NCBI GenBank assembly: GCA_937890395.1
Contig: CALACK010000039.1
Span: 1 to 53,065 of the forward strand
Source: an uncultured Acidimicrobiaceae bacterium
GTDB taxonomy: Bacteria; Actinomycetota; Acidimicrobiia; Acidimicrobiales; Ilumatobacteraceae
Reading direction: 5' to 3'
DNA: 53,065 nt
Shown here: one piece after another, positions 1 to 7,581 of the stretch
How positions within the stretch are numbered: position 1 is the first letter of the stretch
Layout of the letters: the number at the start of each line of letters is the position of its first letter
Notes under the pieces: model-generated
What the model saw: the letters and a program-made list of their open reading frames with translations, nothing else
Databases searched by the model: none
What the model was told of the DNA's origin: nothing
Position numbers and translations under genes: made by a program

Positions 1-40
1 CATCAAGACGGCCCAAAGTTTCAGTTTGCCACTTTTTCAT
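1..40 (-). CDS. Possible 5' end of a gene running off the left edge
   Basis: An ATG complementary to 38-40 opens a frame that runs leftward out of the window, giving MKKWQTETLGRLD. A stop lies in frame at 65-67, so the start must lie within this stretch. The next glycan gene ends at 99 on the same strand, so this would be the following gene of that operon. Thirteen residues are too few to name a family; a sugar epimerase or glycosyltransferase would fit the context. It could also be chance. Confidence 0.3.
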   Translation of the reverse strand, partial: MKKWQTETLGRLD

Positions 41-98
41 TTCAGAGCGCCTTTTGATGTTTAATTATATAAGCAAATTGAGCGCCGTAGCAGTTTAC

Positions 99-980
99 TT
101 AGTGTGTGACAAAGTCATAAGTTGCTTGGTCTTCACAAAAGTAGTCCAACATTTGGTCCCACGATGGTATTTCAATTCCGAGTTGAGTGATTTGATCGCT
201 TGATCGTAGTGATCTGTTTAAAACTACAGACTCATCTATTTTGATATCGATACCAAGGCCCAAACGATTATTTAGCTCAGTAATTAATTGAAATTTACTT
301 ATTGGATTTGATGCAACATGCACTAAACCACTAACCCTTGAACCAGTAGTCAATAGCGAATTAATTACTACCGACAAACTAAACGTTGTCAAGCCTGAGT
401 AAATTGCATTCGAATATCCAGCGACTTTTTTGCCACGATTATTAAGAATCCATTCAAAAAAACTTGTGAAATTTGTCAGCTCTCGTCCGACATGTGAAGT
501 ACGGATTGTTAAATTGTGATCATCAACTATCTCGCCAGCTAGTTTTGATGAACCATAAATGTCAATCGGGTCAGGATTATCAGTTACTACATAGTTACCT
601 TTGTTGCCAGAAAATACGCAGTCAGTACTTATATGAATCAATCGAGCGCCAGACGCATCGCAAATACTCAAAAGTTTGTGGGGAAAGTGAGAATTTATTT
701 CAATCATCTCATCATCACTAGTTCGGTGGCCTCTCTGTTTGACAATGCCAATGCAATTTATTACTACATCAAACTGACGCTCTCTGAAGAAATCACTAAT
801 CGTCGTTATGTCTTTTGCATCAACACCAGCAATCAATTTTTCCTTACTTAAAAATTTTGCAAGGCTGGACGTTGTAGACCATTCTTGCTTGGACGTCCCG
901 TAGACATCGTGAGTCTCACTGAGTACTCGAACCAACATGTGACCAAGCATTCCGCCTGAACCAAGAATGCAAACTCGCAT
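99..980 (-). CDS. RmlD-like NDP-sugar 4-keto reductase (SDR family)
   Basis: A 293-residue extended short-chain dehydrogenase. The N-terminus has a nucleotide-binding glycine motif (GSGGMLG, about residues 7-13). An STDCVFSG segment lies near residue 120 and a YGSSK motif near 142 supplies the Tyr-Lys catalytic pair, as in dTDP-4-dehydrorhamnose reductases (RmlD). Its start overlaps the stop of the upstream dehydratase by one base (TAATG), so the two are probably translationally coupled. Next to a CapE/WbvB-type enzyme, an RmlD-like reductase is the expected second step towards UDP-N-acetyl-L-rhamnosamine or L-quinovosamine (WbvR type). That substrate is inferred from the pairing; dTDP-rhamnose synthesis is less likely because no rmlA, rmlB or rmlC lies nearby. 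Confidence 0.8.
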   Translation of the reverse strand: MRVCILGSGGMLGHMLVRVLSETHDVYGTSKQEWSTTSSLAKFLSKEKLIAGVDAKDITTISDFFRERQFDVVINCIGIVKQRGHRTSDDEMIEINSHFPHKLLSICDASGARLIHISTDCVFSGNKGNYVVTDNPDPIDIYGSSKLAGEIVDDHNLTIRTSHVGRELTNFTSFFEWILNNRGKKVAGYSNAIYSGLTTFSLSVVINSLLTTGSRVSGLVHVASNPISKFQLITELNNRLGLGIDIKIDESVVLNRSLRSSDQITQLGIEIPSWDQMLDYFCEDQATYDFVTH

Positions 981-2017
981 TAGTTGCTAATCAAGTCACC
1001 CGACAAATGTTTTTCAAGAAACTTTTTCACTTCATCTGTTGACATCAGATAGTTTGCCGAACTTACTTCGGCGAACTCAATTAGTGGTTCAGATGATGCC
1101 GTTGCCACTTCAGGCAAGATTGACTTAATCGCAAAGTAGTCTCCGCGAGAAATAGTACGGAGCGATTCTTCTTCGGAGATCATAATCTCGTGCATTTTCT
1201 CACCTGGTCGTATGCCGCTTTCAACGACTTTTATTTTTTGAGAACCGACCAGTGCTGTAGCAACATCTTGAATTAACGCTGCCTTGATTTTAGGAATATA
1301 GGTCTCGCCTGCCGCAGCAAATTGCAATGCTTCAAAAACGGTGTCGACTGCTTGATCAAGCGTCAGCAAAAACCTCGTCATATTTTTATCAGTAAGAGTA
1401 ATTGGACCACCCGCAGCAATTTGATCAATAAACAACGGCACCACTGATCCGCGAGAAGCGAGAACATTGCCGTAGCGCACAGCAATAAACCTCGTCTGCG
1501 GACAACTGATATTGGCCGCAAGAAATATTCTCTCTTGAATCGCCTTTGTCATTCCCATTACGTTTGTTGGTTTGCACGCTTTGTCAGTTGAAATTGCGAC
1601 CACACTTTCGACTGGCAACTTAAGTTCAATAATTGCCCGAACAATATTCTCTGCGCCTTCAATGTTCGTTTTTACTGCCTCAAACGGAAAGTACTCGCAT
1701 GCGGGTACCTGTTTTAAGGCAGCCGCATTAAACACGATGTCGGCTGAAGTCAAGGCCTGCGCAACTGAATGAAAGTCTCGAACATCACCAATTTTGAACT
1801 GCAGTGTTCGCTCAAAGTTGTGATACATCACTTCGTCGGTTGCAGCACGATGGTTCAAATAATCCATCCGAAGATCGTGTTGTTTGGCTTCATCTCGGCT
1901 AAACACGACAACACTTTTCGGTGAACCGAGTTGACCGGACAATATTCGTCGCACAAGTACCTTGCCCAGCGACCCGGTGCCACCAGTAATTAGTACACGT
2001 TTGTTGTCAAGATACAT
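980..2017 (-). CDS. UDP-GlcNAc 4,6-dehydratase/5-epimerase, CapE/WbvB/FnlA type
   Basis: A 345-residue polysaccharide-biosynthesis SDR. It has the Rossmann motif TGGTGSLG near residue 12, the segment AALKQVPACEYFPFEAVKTNI near residue 98, and STDKACKPTNVMGMTKAIQE around 142. In the last stretch the usual catalytic Tyr of YxxxK is replaced by Met (MGMTK), a hallmark of the CapE group, which converts UDP-GlcNAc to a 4-keto-6-deoxy L-sugar by dehydration and C5 epimerisation. It is the first gene of a two- or three-gene sugar-nucleotide unit and overlaps the reductase start by one base. The family call is firm; the final sugar is inferred. Confidence 0.85.
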   Translation of the reverse strand: MYLDNKRVLITGGTGSLGKVLVRRILSGQLGSPKSVVVFSRDEAKQHDLRMDYLNHRAATDEVMYHNFERTLQFKIGDVRDFHSVAQALTSADIVFNAAALKQVPACEYFPFEAVKTNIEGAENIVRAIIELKLPVESVVAISTDKACKPTNVMGMTKAIQERIFLAANISCPQTRFIAVRYGNVLASRGSVVPLFIDQIAAGGPITLTDKNMTRFLLTLDQAVDTVFEALQFAAAGETYIPKIKAALIQDVATALVGSQKIKVVESGIRPGEKMHEIMISEEESLRTISRGDYFAIKSILPEVATASSEPLIEFAEVSSANYLMSTDEVKKFLEKHLSGDLISN

Positions 2018-2060
2018 CCGTTTAACGACCTTTTAGCGACGGGAATTAATTAAATCAAGG

Positions 2061-3845
2061 TTATCGGTAATCAGCAAGTGCTTTTGCTATCTCGAGCGCT
2101 GGGAACTTACTGTGGCGAGCAAAGTTTTCACAAAATGTTTCACGTGCTTGAAGAACTTCTTCTGATGTCCACCAGAGATCAACATTCTCCCATATGTCAG
2201 CAATATGTTGCGCTGCGGATTCAGGGGTGTAGTGCAAAATTTTGGCTTTAAAAAGTTCATCGTAAACAATGCTTGCCGCTGTTGTCAAACGTACGTAATT
2301 CGGATCCCACATTGCAACTGTGGGATAGCCCGCCAATAAATTTGTTGGAATCGTTGTTTCGTTATAAGTCACAACTGAGAGGCGATTTTGGCTTTGCATT
2401 TCACTAAGACTTGACCCACCCGTATCAATTTCAACAAGATTGCCCAATAGTTCAGAAATTTGCTGCGGGGAAACTCTTGCTGGCTTGCCAACCGCACTTG
2501 CATTCTTGGGACGAACCCGAGTTTGCTCCAGAATATATTTAGGCAGAGAATTGATTAACTCTTTGAAATAACCAAAATACGAACTATTACTTTGTGCGCC
2601 GAGCATTTGATACACATCCGAGTTTCTAGTTACCGGGCCCAGGACTATAAGTAACCCACCAGTTTTGCATCGTGAAAATTTATCTTGTTGGGATTGAACA
2701 CAAGCAGAGACCACCACGTTTTTTAAACTGTCACTCCACCCCCATGATAAAAACCTGTCAACGGTTGAAAACTCATAAAATTCATTCCAGCCCATAAAAT
2801 AGCGAGTCCCGTAGCCGCCGCCGTGTTGCCCAGAGATAAGTTTTGTCGCCCCCGAAATAACGTGTTCCGCAGACCAAACTTTAAACTGTTCATTTCGATG
2901 CAACAACGTATTTGTAAAAATCAACTTCGGATGTCGCTTGATCTGAGATTCACTTACTTTGTCTTGTAATTCTTTAAACCCCTCAAGATAAATCGTTGGC
3001 AAATTAGTTGCTAATAGTTCGCGCAAAAACTTCTCAAACAGCACCCCTGAACTTTTTGTGAGGTTAAAATTTTGCCGTGCGGAGGCGTTAATCGGGTACG
3101 CCGTAAGTTTTGAACTAAATCGCCATAATCGAGGCAGTGATCGCAATCGCAAATGCATCACAATTAACGCCAACTTAGATTGCACAACTCCAGCCAACAC
3201 AACTTTAGGATTTGGAGAAATTTTCGCTAACAATGTTTCAATTTTTGATTTTGTCTGCGGTGAAGGCAAACCAAAATTTACGTTTTGCCGATATTCAAGC
3301 AACTCTTTATTGCGTTCTGGCGATGAGACTAAAATGTTTTCAGTTGCTGACTTTGTTACAAAATTATACGCCTCAACATAAATGTAATGATTCCAGATAT
3401 CGGTGGCGAACAACAGCGACGCTTCGTCGTGTGTAACTGGCAAAAGTTCTTGCCAGGTCAAATCTAGTTTCGCAACTTTTAGCTCACCGTATGTCTCCAA
3501 AACATTCTCGGCAAGTTTTAATCGCATATGCACAACTTGTGCGAACTGTTGAAACCACGCACCGACCACAATTCGCCAGTAACGCAACGGAAACGTAGTG
3601 CCATGATGTCGATTGAGTTCATTCGCCAAATCTTGAAACACCAATTCGCTTAACGACTCGAACGCCCGAAACTCTTCGTCAGTAATATTTGACAAAATCT
3701 CTGGAGACTTGACCAGAGTAACTTCAACATTCGGGTCGTCAACAAAAACTTTGCCGTCTAACCCGATTCCGTCAATAACAACAACCGAATCGACATTGCG
3801 CCAAAGTTCTGGAAACGGCCCAGTGACCAGATGCGTTTGCTTCAC
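2061..3845 (-). CDS. LIC12162-family surface-carbohydrate transferase
   Basis: A 594-residue cytoplasmic protein with no signal peptide. The sequence resembles the LIC12162 family of putative transferases found in O-antigen and surface-polysaccharide loci (about 600 residues). Seen here are the N-terminal TGPFPELW, the RYWRIVVGAWFQQF block near residue 88 that is typical of the family, an SGQHGGGYG glycine motif near 340 and a C-terminal region similar to glycosyltransferase B domains. The reaction is not established for the family; transfer of a sugar or polyol phosphate is a guess from context. It lies upstream of the dehydratase-reductase pair on the same strand, with a 43-base gap, and its start is 31 bases from tRNA-Ala. 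Confidence 0.7.
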   Translation of the reverse strand: MKQTHLVTGPFPELWRNVDSVVVIDGIGLDGKVFVDDPNVEVTLVKSPEILSNITDEEFRAFESLSELVFQDLANELNRHHGTTFPLRYWRIVVGAWFQQFAQVVHMRLKLAENVLETYGELKVAKLDLTWQELLPVTHDEASLLFATDIWNHYIYVEAYNFVTKSATENILVSSPERNKELLEYRQNVNFGLPSPQTKSKIETLLAKISPNPKVVLAGVVQSKLALIVMHLRLRSLPRLWRFSSKLTAYPINASARQNFNLTKSSGVLFEKFLRELLATNLPTIYLEGFKELQDKVSESQIKRHPKLIFTNTLLHRNEQFKVWSAEHVISGATKLISGQHGGGYGTRYFMGWNEFYEFSTVDRFLSWGWSDSLKNVVVSACVQSQQDKFSRCKTGGLLIVLGPVTRNSDVYQMLGAQSNSSYFGYFKELINSLPKYILEQTRVRPKNASAVGKPARVSPQQISELLGNLVEIDTGGSSLSEMQSQNRLSVVTYNETTIPTNLLAGYPTVAMWDPNYVRLTTAASIVYDELFKAKILHYTPESAAQHIADIWENVDLWWTSEEVLQARETFCENFARHSKFPALEIAKALADYR

Positions 3846-3875
3846 ACAACCACCTATACCATTCGAATAATAAAG

Positions 3876-3949
3876 TGGAGACGATGGGAATCGAACCCAC
3901 GACCCCCTGCTTGCAAAGCAGGTGCTCTAGCCAACTGAGCTACGTCCCC
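3876..3949 (-). tRNA. tRNA-Ala (anticodon TGC)
   Basis: The reverse complement folds into a standard 74-base cloverleaf. The acceptor is GGGGACG/CGTCTCC with one G-T pair, the D-arm is AGCTCAG, the anticodon loop is TTTGCAA on a CCTGC/GCAGG stem, and the T-arm contains GGTTCGATTCC. The anticodon TGC reads alanine codons. The CCA end is not fully encoded. The gene borders the glycan locus to its left. Confidence 0.97.
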
Positions 3950-4021
3950 GTAGGGCACGCCCACACTAACAGCGAATAATTCGTTCTAACTCCTCTCGTA
4001 TCCAGGGGGTATCCTCGCTGT

Positions 4022-5317
4022 ATGGTCGGCGAACTTTTATATGCATTTCGCATTATGCGTCTACCGCTACTTGACGCGGGCGGTCAGGCAATCGGAAAAA
4101 TTAACGACATTATCGTTGTAGCTGGTCGCAGTGCCGAAGCACCCAAAGTTTTGGGCTTTGTCGCCACTAGTCAGCGGCGCCGGATTTTTGTTAGTGCGAC
4201 GCGTGTTGAAACTCTAGACAACTCGGGTGTCCGACTTAAGTCGTGGGATATTAACCTCACGCCGTTTCGCACTCGCGCAGGCGAACAACTTCTTGGCAAA
4301 GATGTGTTGGATAAGCGTGTCGGCGATGAAGTTATCAGCGATGTTGCATTAGTCCACAATGCCGGCAGGTCATCAACTTGGCAAGTTTCTAAAGTTCGAC
4401 TTTCAAAGCGTGGATTGTTAAACACTCGTTCAGGCAATCGAATTGTTGACTGGCAAGAAGTTGCCCCGATGTTTGCTCCCAAAACAGCAATCGCTGCTGA
4501 AGCTGCACGTCTGCGTGATATGCACGCCAGTGATGTCGCAACAATTATTCGCGCATTACCTGCCGAACAGCGCCGACAACTTGCTGATGCAATGGATGAC
4601 GAACGTCTTGCTGATGTGCTCGAAGAACTACCAGAAGACGAACAATTGCGTTTAATCGAAGGTCTCGATATGGAGCGACTCAACAGTGTGTTTAACGAAA
4701 TGGAGAATGACGACCTCGCCGACTTGCTTGGACAAATGGGAATCGATCAACGCACCAAAGTTTTAGATGCAATGGATGACGAAGACGCCGAAACGATGCG
4801 CCAACTTCTCTCGTATGCGAGTGGTACTGCAGGTGCATTGATGACTCCAGACATCATTGTGCTTGGGCCAGATGCAACAGTGGCTGAGGCGCTTGCACTA
4901 GTTCGCGACCCCGAACGACTTGTCTCGATTGCTGCGCAGGTCTTTATTGCACACGCACCTCATTATCCACCCACCGGCACATATATCGGTGTTGTAAATT
5001 TTCAGCGATTGCTGCGTGAACGCCCAAGCATGACGCTGCGTCACTGTGTCGAAAACGAACTGACTATTGATCCGCACTTGCCCGAACGAGAAGTTGCTGA
5101 ACGGCTTGCTTCTTACAACATGTTGGCAGTTGGTGTTCGTGATGCCAACGGTCGACTTCTCGGAGCAGTCACAGTAGACGATGTTTTGGATAACGCATTG
5201 CCAGCAGACTGGCGTCGCAAAGTTGTCGCCCGCACGCCAGACAATAATCAGATTTCTGCAAATCTAATTAACAACTCAGAGCATGATTTGAATGGAGTTC
5301 GCAATGAAGCGTCGTGA
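4022..5317 (+). CDS. MgtE N-terminal/CBS-domain protein with PRC-barrel, lacking the Mg2+ channel
   Basis: A 431-residue soluble protein. Residues 10-70 look like a PRC-barrel (RLPLLDAGGQAIGKINDIIV). Residues 160-285 form the helical MgtE N-terminal repeat (RALPAEQRRQLADAM, LEELPEDEQLRLIEGL, FNEMENDDLADLLGQM), and residues 290-400 are a CBS pair beginning at the conserved TAGALMTPD. The transmembrane channel of true MgtE is missing, so this is probably a Mg2+- or nucleotide-sensing regulator, not a transporter. Actinobacteria commonly carry this gene next to a DUF1003 gene, as here, where the next gene starts before this one ends. The start at 4022 places the PRC-barrel at the usual distance from the N-terminus, although no strong ribosome-binding site is visible. 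Confidence 0.85.
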   Translation: MVGELLYAFRIMRLPLLDAGGQAIGKINDIIVVAGRSAEAPKVLGFVATSQRRRIFVSATRVETLDNSGVRLKSWDINLTPFRTRAGEQLLGKDVLDKRVGDEVISDVALVHNAGRSSTWQVSKVRLSKRGLLNTRSGNRIVDWQEVAPMFAPKTAIAAEAARLRDMHASDVATIIRALPAEQRRQLADAMDDERLADVLEELPEDEQLRLIEGLDMERLNSVFNEMENDDLADLLGQMGIDQRTKVLDAMDDEDAETMRQLLSYASGTAGALMTPDIIVLGPDATVAEALALVRDPERLVSIAAQVFIAHAPHYPPTGTYIGVVNFQRLLRERPSMTLRHCVENELTIDPHLPEREVAERLASYNMLAVGVRDANGRLLGAVTVDDVLDNALPADWRRKVVARTPDNNQISANLINNSEHDLNGVRNEAS

Positions 5318-5780
5318 AGACCTGGGGCGACCACGAAACCAGCCGAAGATTGGTGTGCAATATAATCGAAGTGCGTTTGGCGAATTCGCAGAAAGCATCG
5401 CACGACTCATGGGCACCGCTCGTTTTTTAATTATGCAATCCATCTTAGTTTTGATTTGGGTTATTCTAAATGTTTCATTTATTGCATTCAGATGGGATAA
5501 ATATCCGTTTATTTTATTGAATCTAATGTTTTCAATTCAGGCTGCCTACGCCGCGCCTCTTATTTTGTTGGCACATAACCGTCAAGAGTTGCGCGATCGT
5601 GAGCAAGCAGAAATTGATCGCAATGTTGCGATTCGCACCCAAAACGATGCGGAGTTTCTGGCTCGCGAGATTGCAAGTGTGCAGTTGGTGTTGTCAAATG
5701 TCGTGACGTCCGATGAGTTGGCGCAACATATTGAGCGTCTCAACGATTTGATTTTAAAGTTAGCCGACAAAACTAACTAA
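5304..5780 (+). CDS. DUF1003 family membrane protein
   Basis: A 158-residue protein with two membrane helices (FLIMQSILVLIWVILNVSF and ILLNLMFSIQAAYAAPLILL) and a C-terminal charged coiled region after LLAHNRQELRDREQAEIDRN, which is the DUF1003 pattern. I prefer the ATG at 5304 over the in-frame ATG at 5292 because GGAG at 5294-5297 lies six bases upstream of it. Either start overlaps the end of the MgtE-N/CBS gene, so the two are coupled. Function is unknown; pairing with the Mg2+-sensing domain suggests a divalent-cation or membrane-stress role. It ends three bases from the convergent Fur gene. Confidence 0.85.
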   Translation: MKRREDLGRPRNQPKIGVQYNRSAFGEFAESIARLMGTARFLIMQSILVLIWVILNVSFIAFRWDKYPFILLNLMFSIQAAYAAPLILLAHNRQELRDREQAEIDRNVAIRTQNDAEFLAREIASVQLVLSNVVTSDELAQHIERLNDLILKLADKTN

Positions 5781-5783
5781 TCA

Positions 5784-6341
5784 TTAGCGGCACTTCCCGC
5801 AACGGCCAATTAGGTCTAATCGGTGTTGATCAAGTTGAAACCCTGAGCTTTTTGCAATTTTTGCAAGAGTTGAGTCGAGACTTGACTCAAGAGATTCTGG
5901 TATTCGCACATCGCGAATATCGCCGCACTTTGAACAGACAAGATGGTGGTGGTGACCAAGAATATCGTCGTTAAGTTCATAACGCGCCACGTCATCGGTG
6001 CTGAAAATTCGTTGCACCACGCCGACATCTTCAAGCACGACAAGATTGCGATACAGAGAACTTTGTGCCAAAACTTTTTTTGTATTGCTCGAGCGTTGCA
6101 ACATCTGTTGAATCATCAATGGACGATCAGAAGCCGACAAAACTGTGACGATCAGTCGACGCTGTGATGTATAGCGTTGGTCGTGTTTGATAAACCTGCG
6201 CATTACTTCACTATGCACATCATGGCGTACATCACTATGTAAATCACTATGTAAATCACTGCGTACATCGCGGTGCGCGTTGCTGTGCTCGTCACGGTGC
6301 CTGCTGTTCGACCGCTTATTTGCCACAGACACATTCAGCAA
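5784..6341 (-). CDS. Fur-family metalloregulator with His/Asp-rich N-terminal repeat tail
   Basis: A metal-dependent repressor of the Fur/Zur/PerR superfamily. The winged-helix region has YTSQRRLIVTVL and SSLYRNLVVLEDVGVVQRI. The metal-binding dimerisation domain has HHHHLVCSKCGDIRDV and a C-terminal CGKC, giving two CxxC pairs for structural zinc; together with HHHH this suits Zur or Fur. The full frame (185 residues) begins at a TTG and carries 46 extra residues built from a four-residue HSD-type repeat. Starting instead at the ATG at 6203 would give 139 residues, the normal family length. Which start is used is unclear; neither has a strong ribosome-binding site. Targets cannot be assigned. 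Confidence 0.85.
   Translation of the reverse strand: MLNVSVANKRSNSRHRDEHSNAHRDVRSDLHSDLHSDVRHDVHSEVMRRFIKHDQRYTSQRRLIVTVLSASDRPLMIQQMLQRSSNTKKVLAQSSLYRNLVVLEDVGVVQRIFSTDDVARYELNDDILGHHHHLVCSKCGDIRDVRIPESLESSLDSTLAKIAKSSGFQLDQHRLDLIGRCGKCR
6207..6302 (-). repeat. 12-bp tandem repeat, about 8 degenerate units, in the 5' part of the Fur gene
   Basis: On the plus strand, units of the form ATCACTATGTAA follow one another. The units at 6231-6242 and 6243-6254 are identical; those at 6207, 6219, 6255, 6267, 6279 and 6291 are diverged. In the coding frame they give repeats such as LHSD, VRSD and VRHD. The period is a multiple of three, so unit-number changes preserve the frame. Confidence 0.8.
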
Positions 6342-6401
6342 TATATCTAAGAATGAGTGAGAATATAAATGGTGAATCGAATTATTGAGTCTAAAGTTTG
6401 A

Positions 6402-7382
6402 CTAGGCCCTAACGAACGAATGCAAGTTGATACCCGCACCACAAATTTGTGAAACCAGCCACGAATTCGGCATTGACTTATCCCCAAGAACATGAGCACC
6501 AGGCTTGTCAATTTTATTTGTGACAATCGCGTGGGCAGTGCTAGCCGCAACAACTCCGGCAACTTGACCAACTCGCTCCGCAACGGCAATCACATCAACC
6601 AAGCGTGCACCACTTTTCATTCCACGCACTTCGACACGAAGACCGCCCATTCCACCTTCGGCTTGTGGCGGGATCATCATCGGAACTCTAGAAAAAACTC
6701 GATCACGACGTGTTGCGGTAACCCGTCCAGTTACACGCTCAAGTTCTGGAAAAGCACGTTTAATTAAAAGTGGATCAGGTAATTCGCCGCGGTAACAGTC
6801 ATATGCACCAACTGGTTCTGGAAACCAACACAGTTCTCGTCCGCTTCCCGCTGGACGACGCAACCACTCGCCATCATGCCAACCGATTGATTGCCCAGAT
6901 AGCGCTCGGTGATGTTGTCTCGCACATGCGGGGCCACCGGTGCCGTGAAGCGCAACATGAACTTCGTCAATTGAGTCAAAAGACTCTGCAAGATGTCGCA
7001 CCAATAAGCCCGACATACCCGGTGACGACGCAGCACCGACAATTAATGTTGCTTTATTTTCGATAGCAAGTTGTGAAAGTGTTAACAAATTCAAACAGTC
7101 AGCAATATCGTCGCTTGTTGAAACAACACTTACACTTGCATCAAGTAACTCTTTAGCGATTGAAAAATGTGGTGACGGTCCGCAAAGTACGACAACTTTT
7201 GCTGACTTCATCGCGTTTCGATCAACAACACTAATTTGATATTCTCCGCCACTCAACCGACCGGCTAGGCGTTGGGCAATTATCTGCTCAGTGTCATAAA
7301 CACAAATTTGCTGATGCGAGAATAATCGCAATGTCTCGGCCACTCGAGAGCCAACTACGCCAGCACCACCGATGCCAATCAT
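6402..7382 (-). CDS. Saccharopine dehydrogenase-like NAD(P)-binding protein
   Basis: A 326-residue oxidoreductase-like protein. It opens with the Rossmann motif GIGGAGVVGSRVA, followed by VVLCGPSPHFSIAKELLDA and IVGAASSPGMSGLLVRHLA, which match the N-terminal domain of saccharopine-dehydrogenase-like proteins, in which a buried adduct or dimer interface replaces a short catalytic loop. The rest (LHGTGGPACARQHHRALSG) is not specific enough for a substrate. It is preceded 18 bases upstream by a 45-residue gene on the same strand. True lysine-pathway function is doubtful because no other lysine genes lie here. Confidence 0.65.
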   Translation of the reverse strand: MIGIGGAGVVGSRVAETLRLFSHQQICVYDTEQIIAQRLAGRLSGGEYQISVVDRNAMKSAKVVVLCGPSPHFSIAKELLDASVSVVSTSDDIADCLNLLTLSQLAIENKATLIVGAASSPGMSGLLVRHLAESFDSIDEVHVALHGTGGPACARQHHRALSGQSIGWHDGEWLRRPAGSGRELCWFPEPVGAYDCYRGELPDPLLIKRAFPELERVTGRVTATRRDRVFSRVPMMIPPQAEGGMGGLRVEVRGMKSGARLVDVIAVAERVGQVAGVVAASTAHAIVTNKIDKPGAHVLGDKSMPNSWLVSQICGAGINLHSFVRA

Positions 7383-7400
7383 CTAATTAACCGTTGATTT

Positions 7401-7538
7401 TCAGTTTTGCTTTGGATCAGTAACTTTGCGCCAGCCACCTTGTTTAATCGCTCCAACACCTTTGCCTTTGAAGCGAATCACACCAGCAACTGCACTAGCC
7501 ACACTGACAGCAAGTAAAACGCGTCTAATAAATTTCAC
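7401..7538 (-). CDS. Small 45-residue basic protein with an N-terminal hydrophobic segment
   Basis: A short frame starts with GTG at 7538 and ends at TGA (7401-7403). A perfect AGGAGG lies five bases upstream of the start (complement of 7544-7549), the best ribosome-binding site in this part of the window. The product begins VKFIRRVLLAVSVASAVAGV, a single hydrophobic stretch behind basic residues, and ends in a basic tail (GAIKQGGWRKVTDPKQN). It may be a membrane-anchored microprotein or a short secreted peptide. It sits between the GT4 gene and the saccharopine-like gene on the same strand. I recognise no family. Confidence 0.65.
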   Translation of the reverse strand: MKFIRRVLLAVSVASAVAGVIRFKGKGVGAIKQGGWRKVTDPKQN

Positions 7539-7581
7539 TGCCACCTCCTAGTCCTTAATTAGTTTAGTTGGATGATTTACT

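Noticed and set aside
2132-2147. A parS-like TGTTTCACGTGCTTGA
   Set aside because: Only the left half and centre match; the right half differs at four positions. It is far from parAB and inside a coding gene.
3985-4021. A riboswitch ahead of the MgtE-N/CBS gene
   Set aside because: Only about 70 bases separate it from tRNA-Ala, and I see only a short GTATCC direct repeat and no structure resembling an M-box.
5868-5890. A HAIR-like repeat within the Fur gene
   Set aside because: ACTCAAG is present but the partner half is GTTGAGT at the wrong spacing (nine bases), so it does not fit CTTGAGT-N7-ACTCAAG.
6207-6302. A CRISPR-like array
   Set aside because: Units are 12 bp with no spacers, and they are in frame with the Fur gene.
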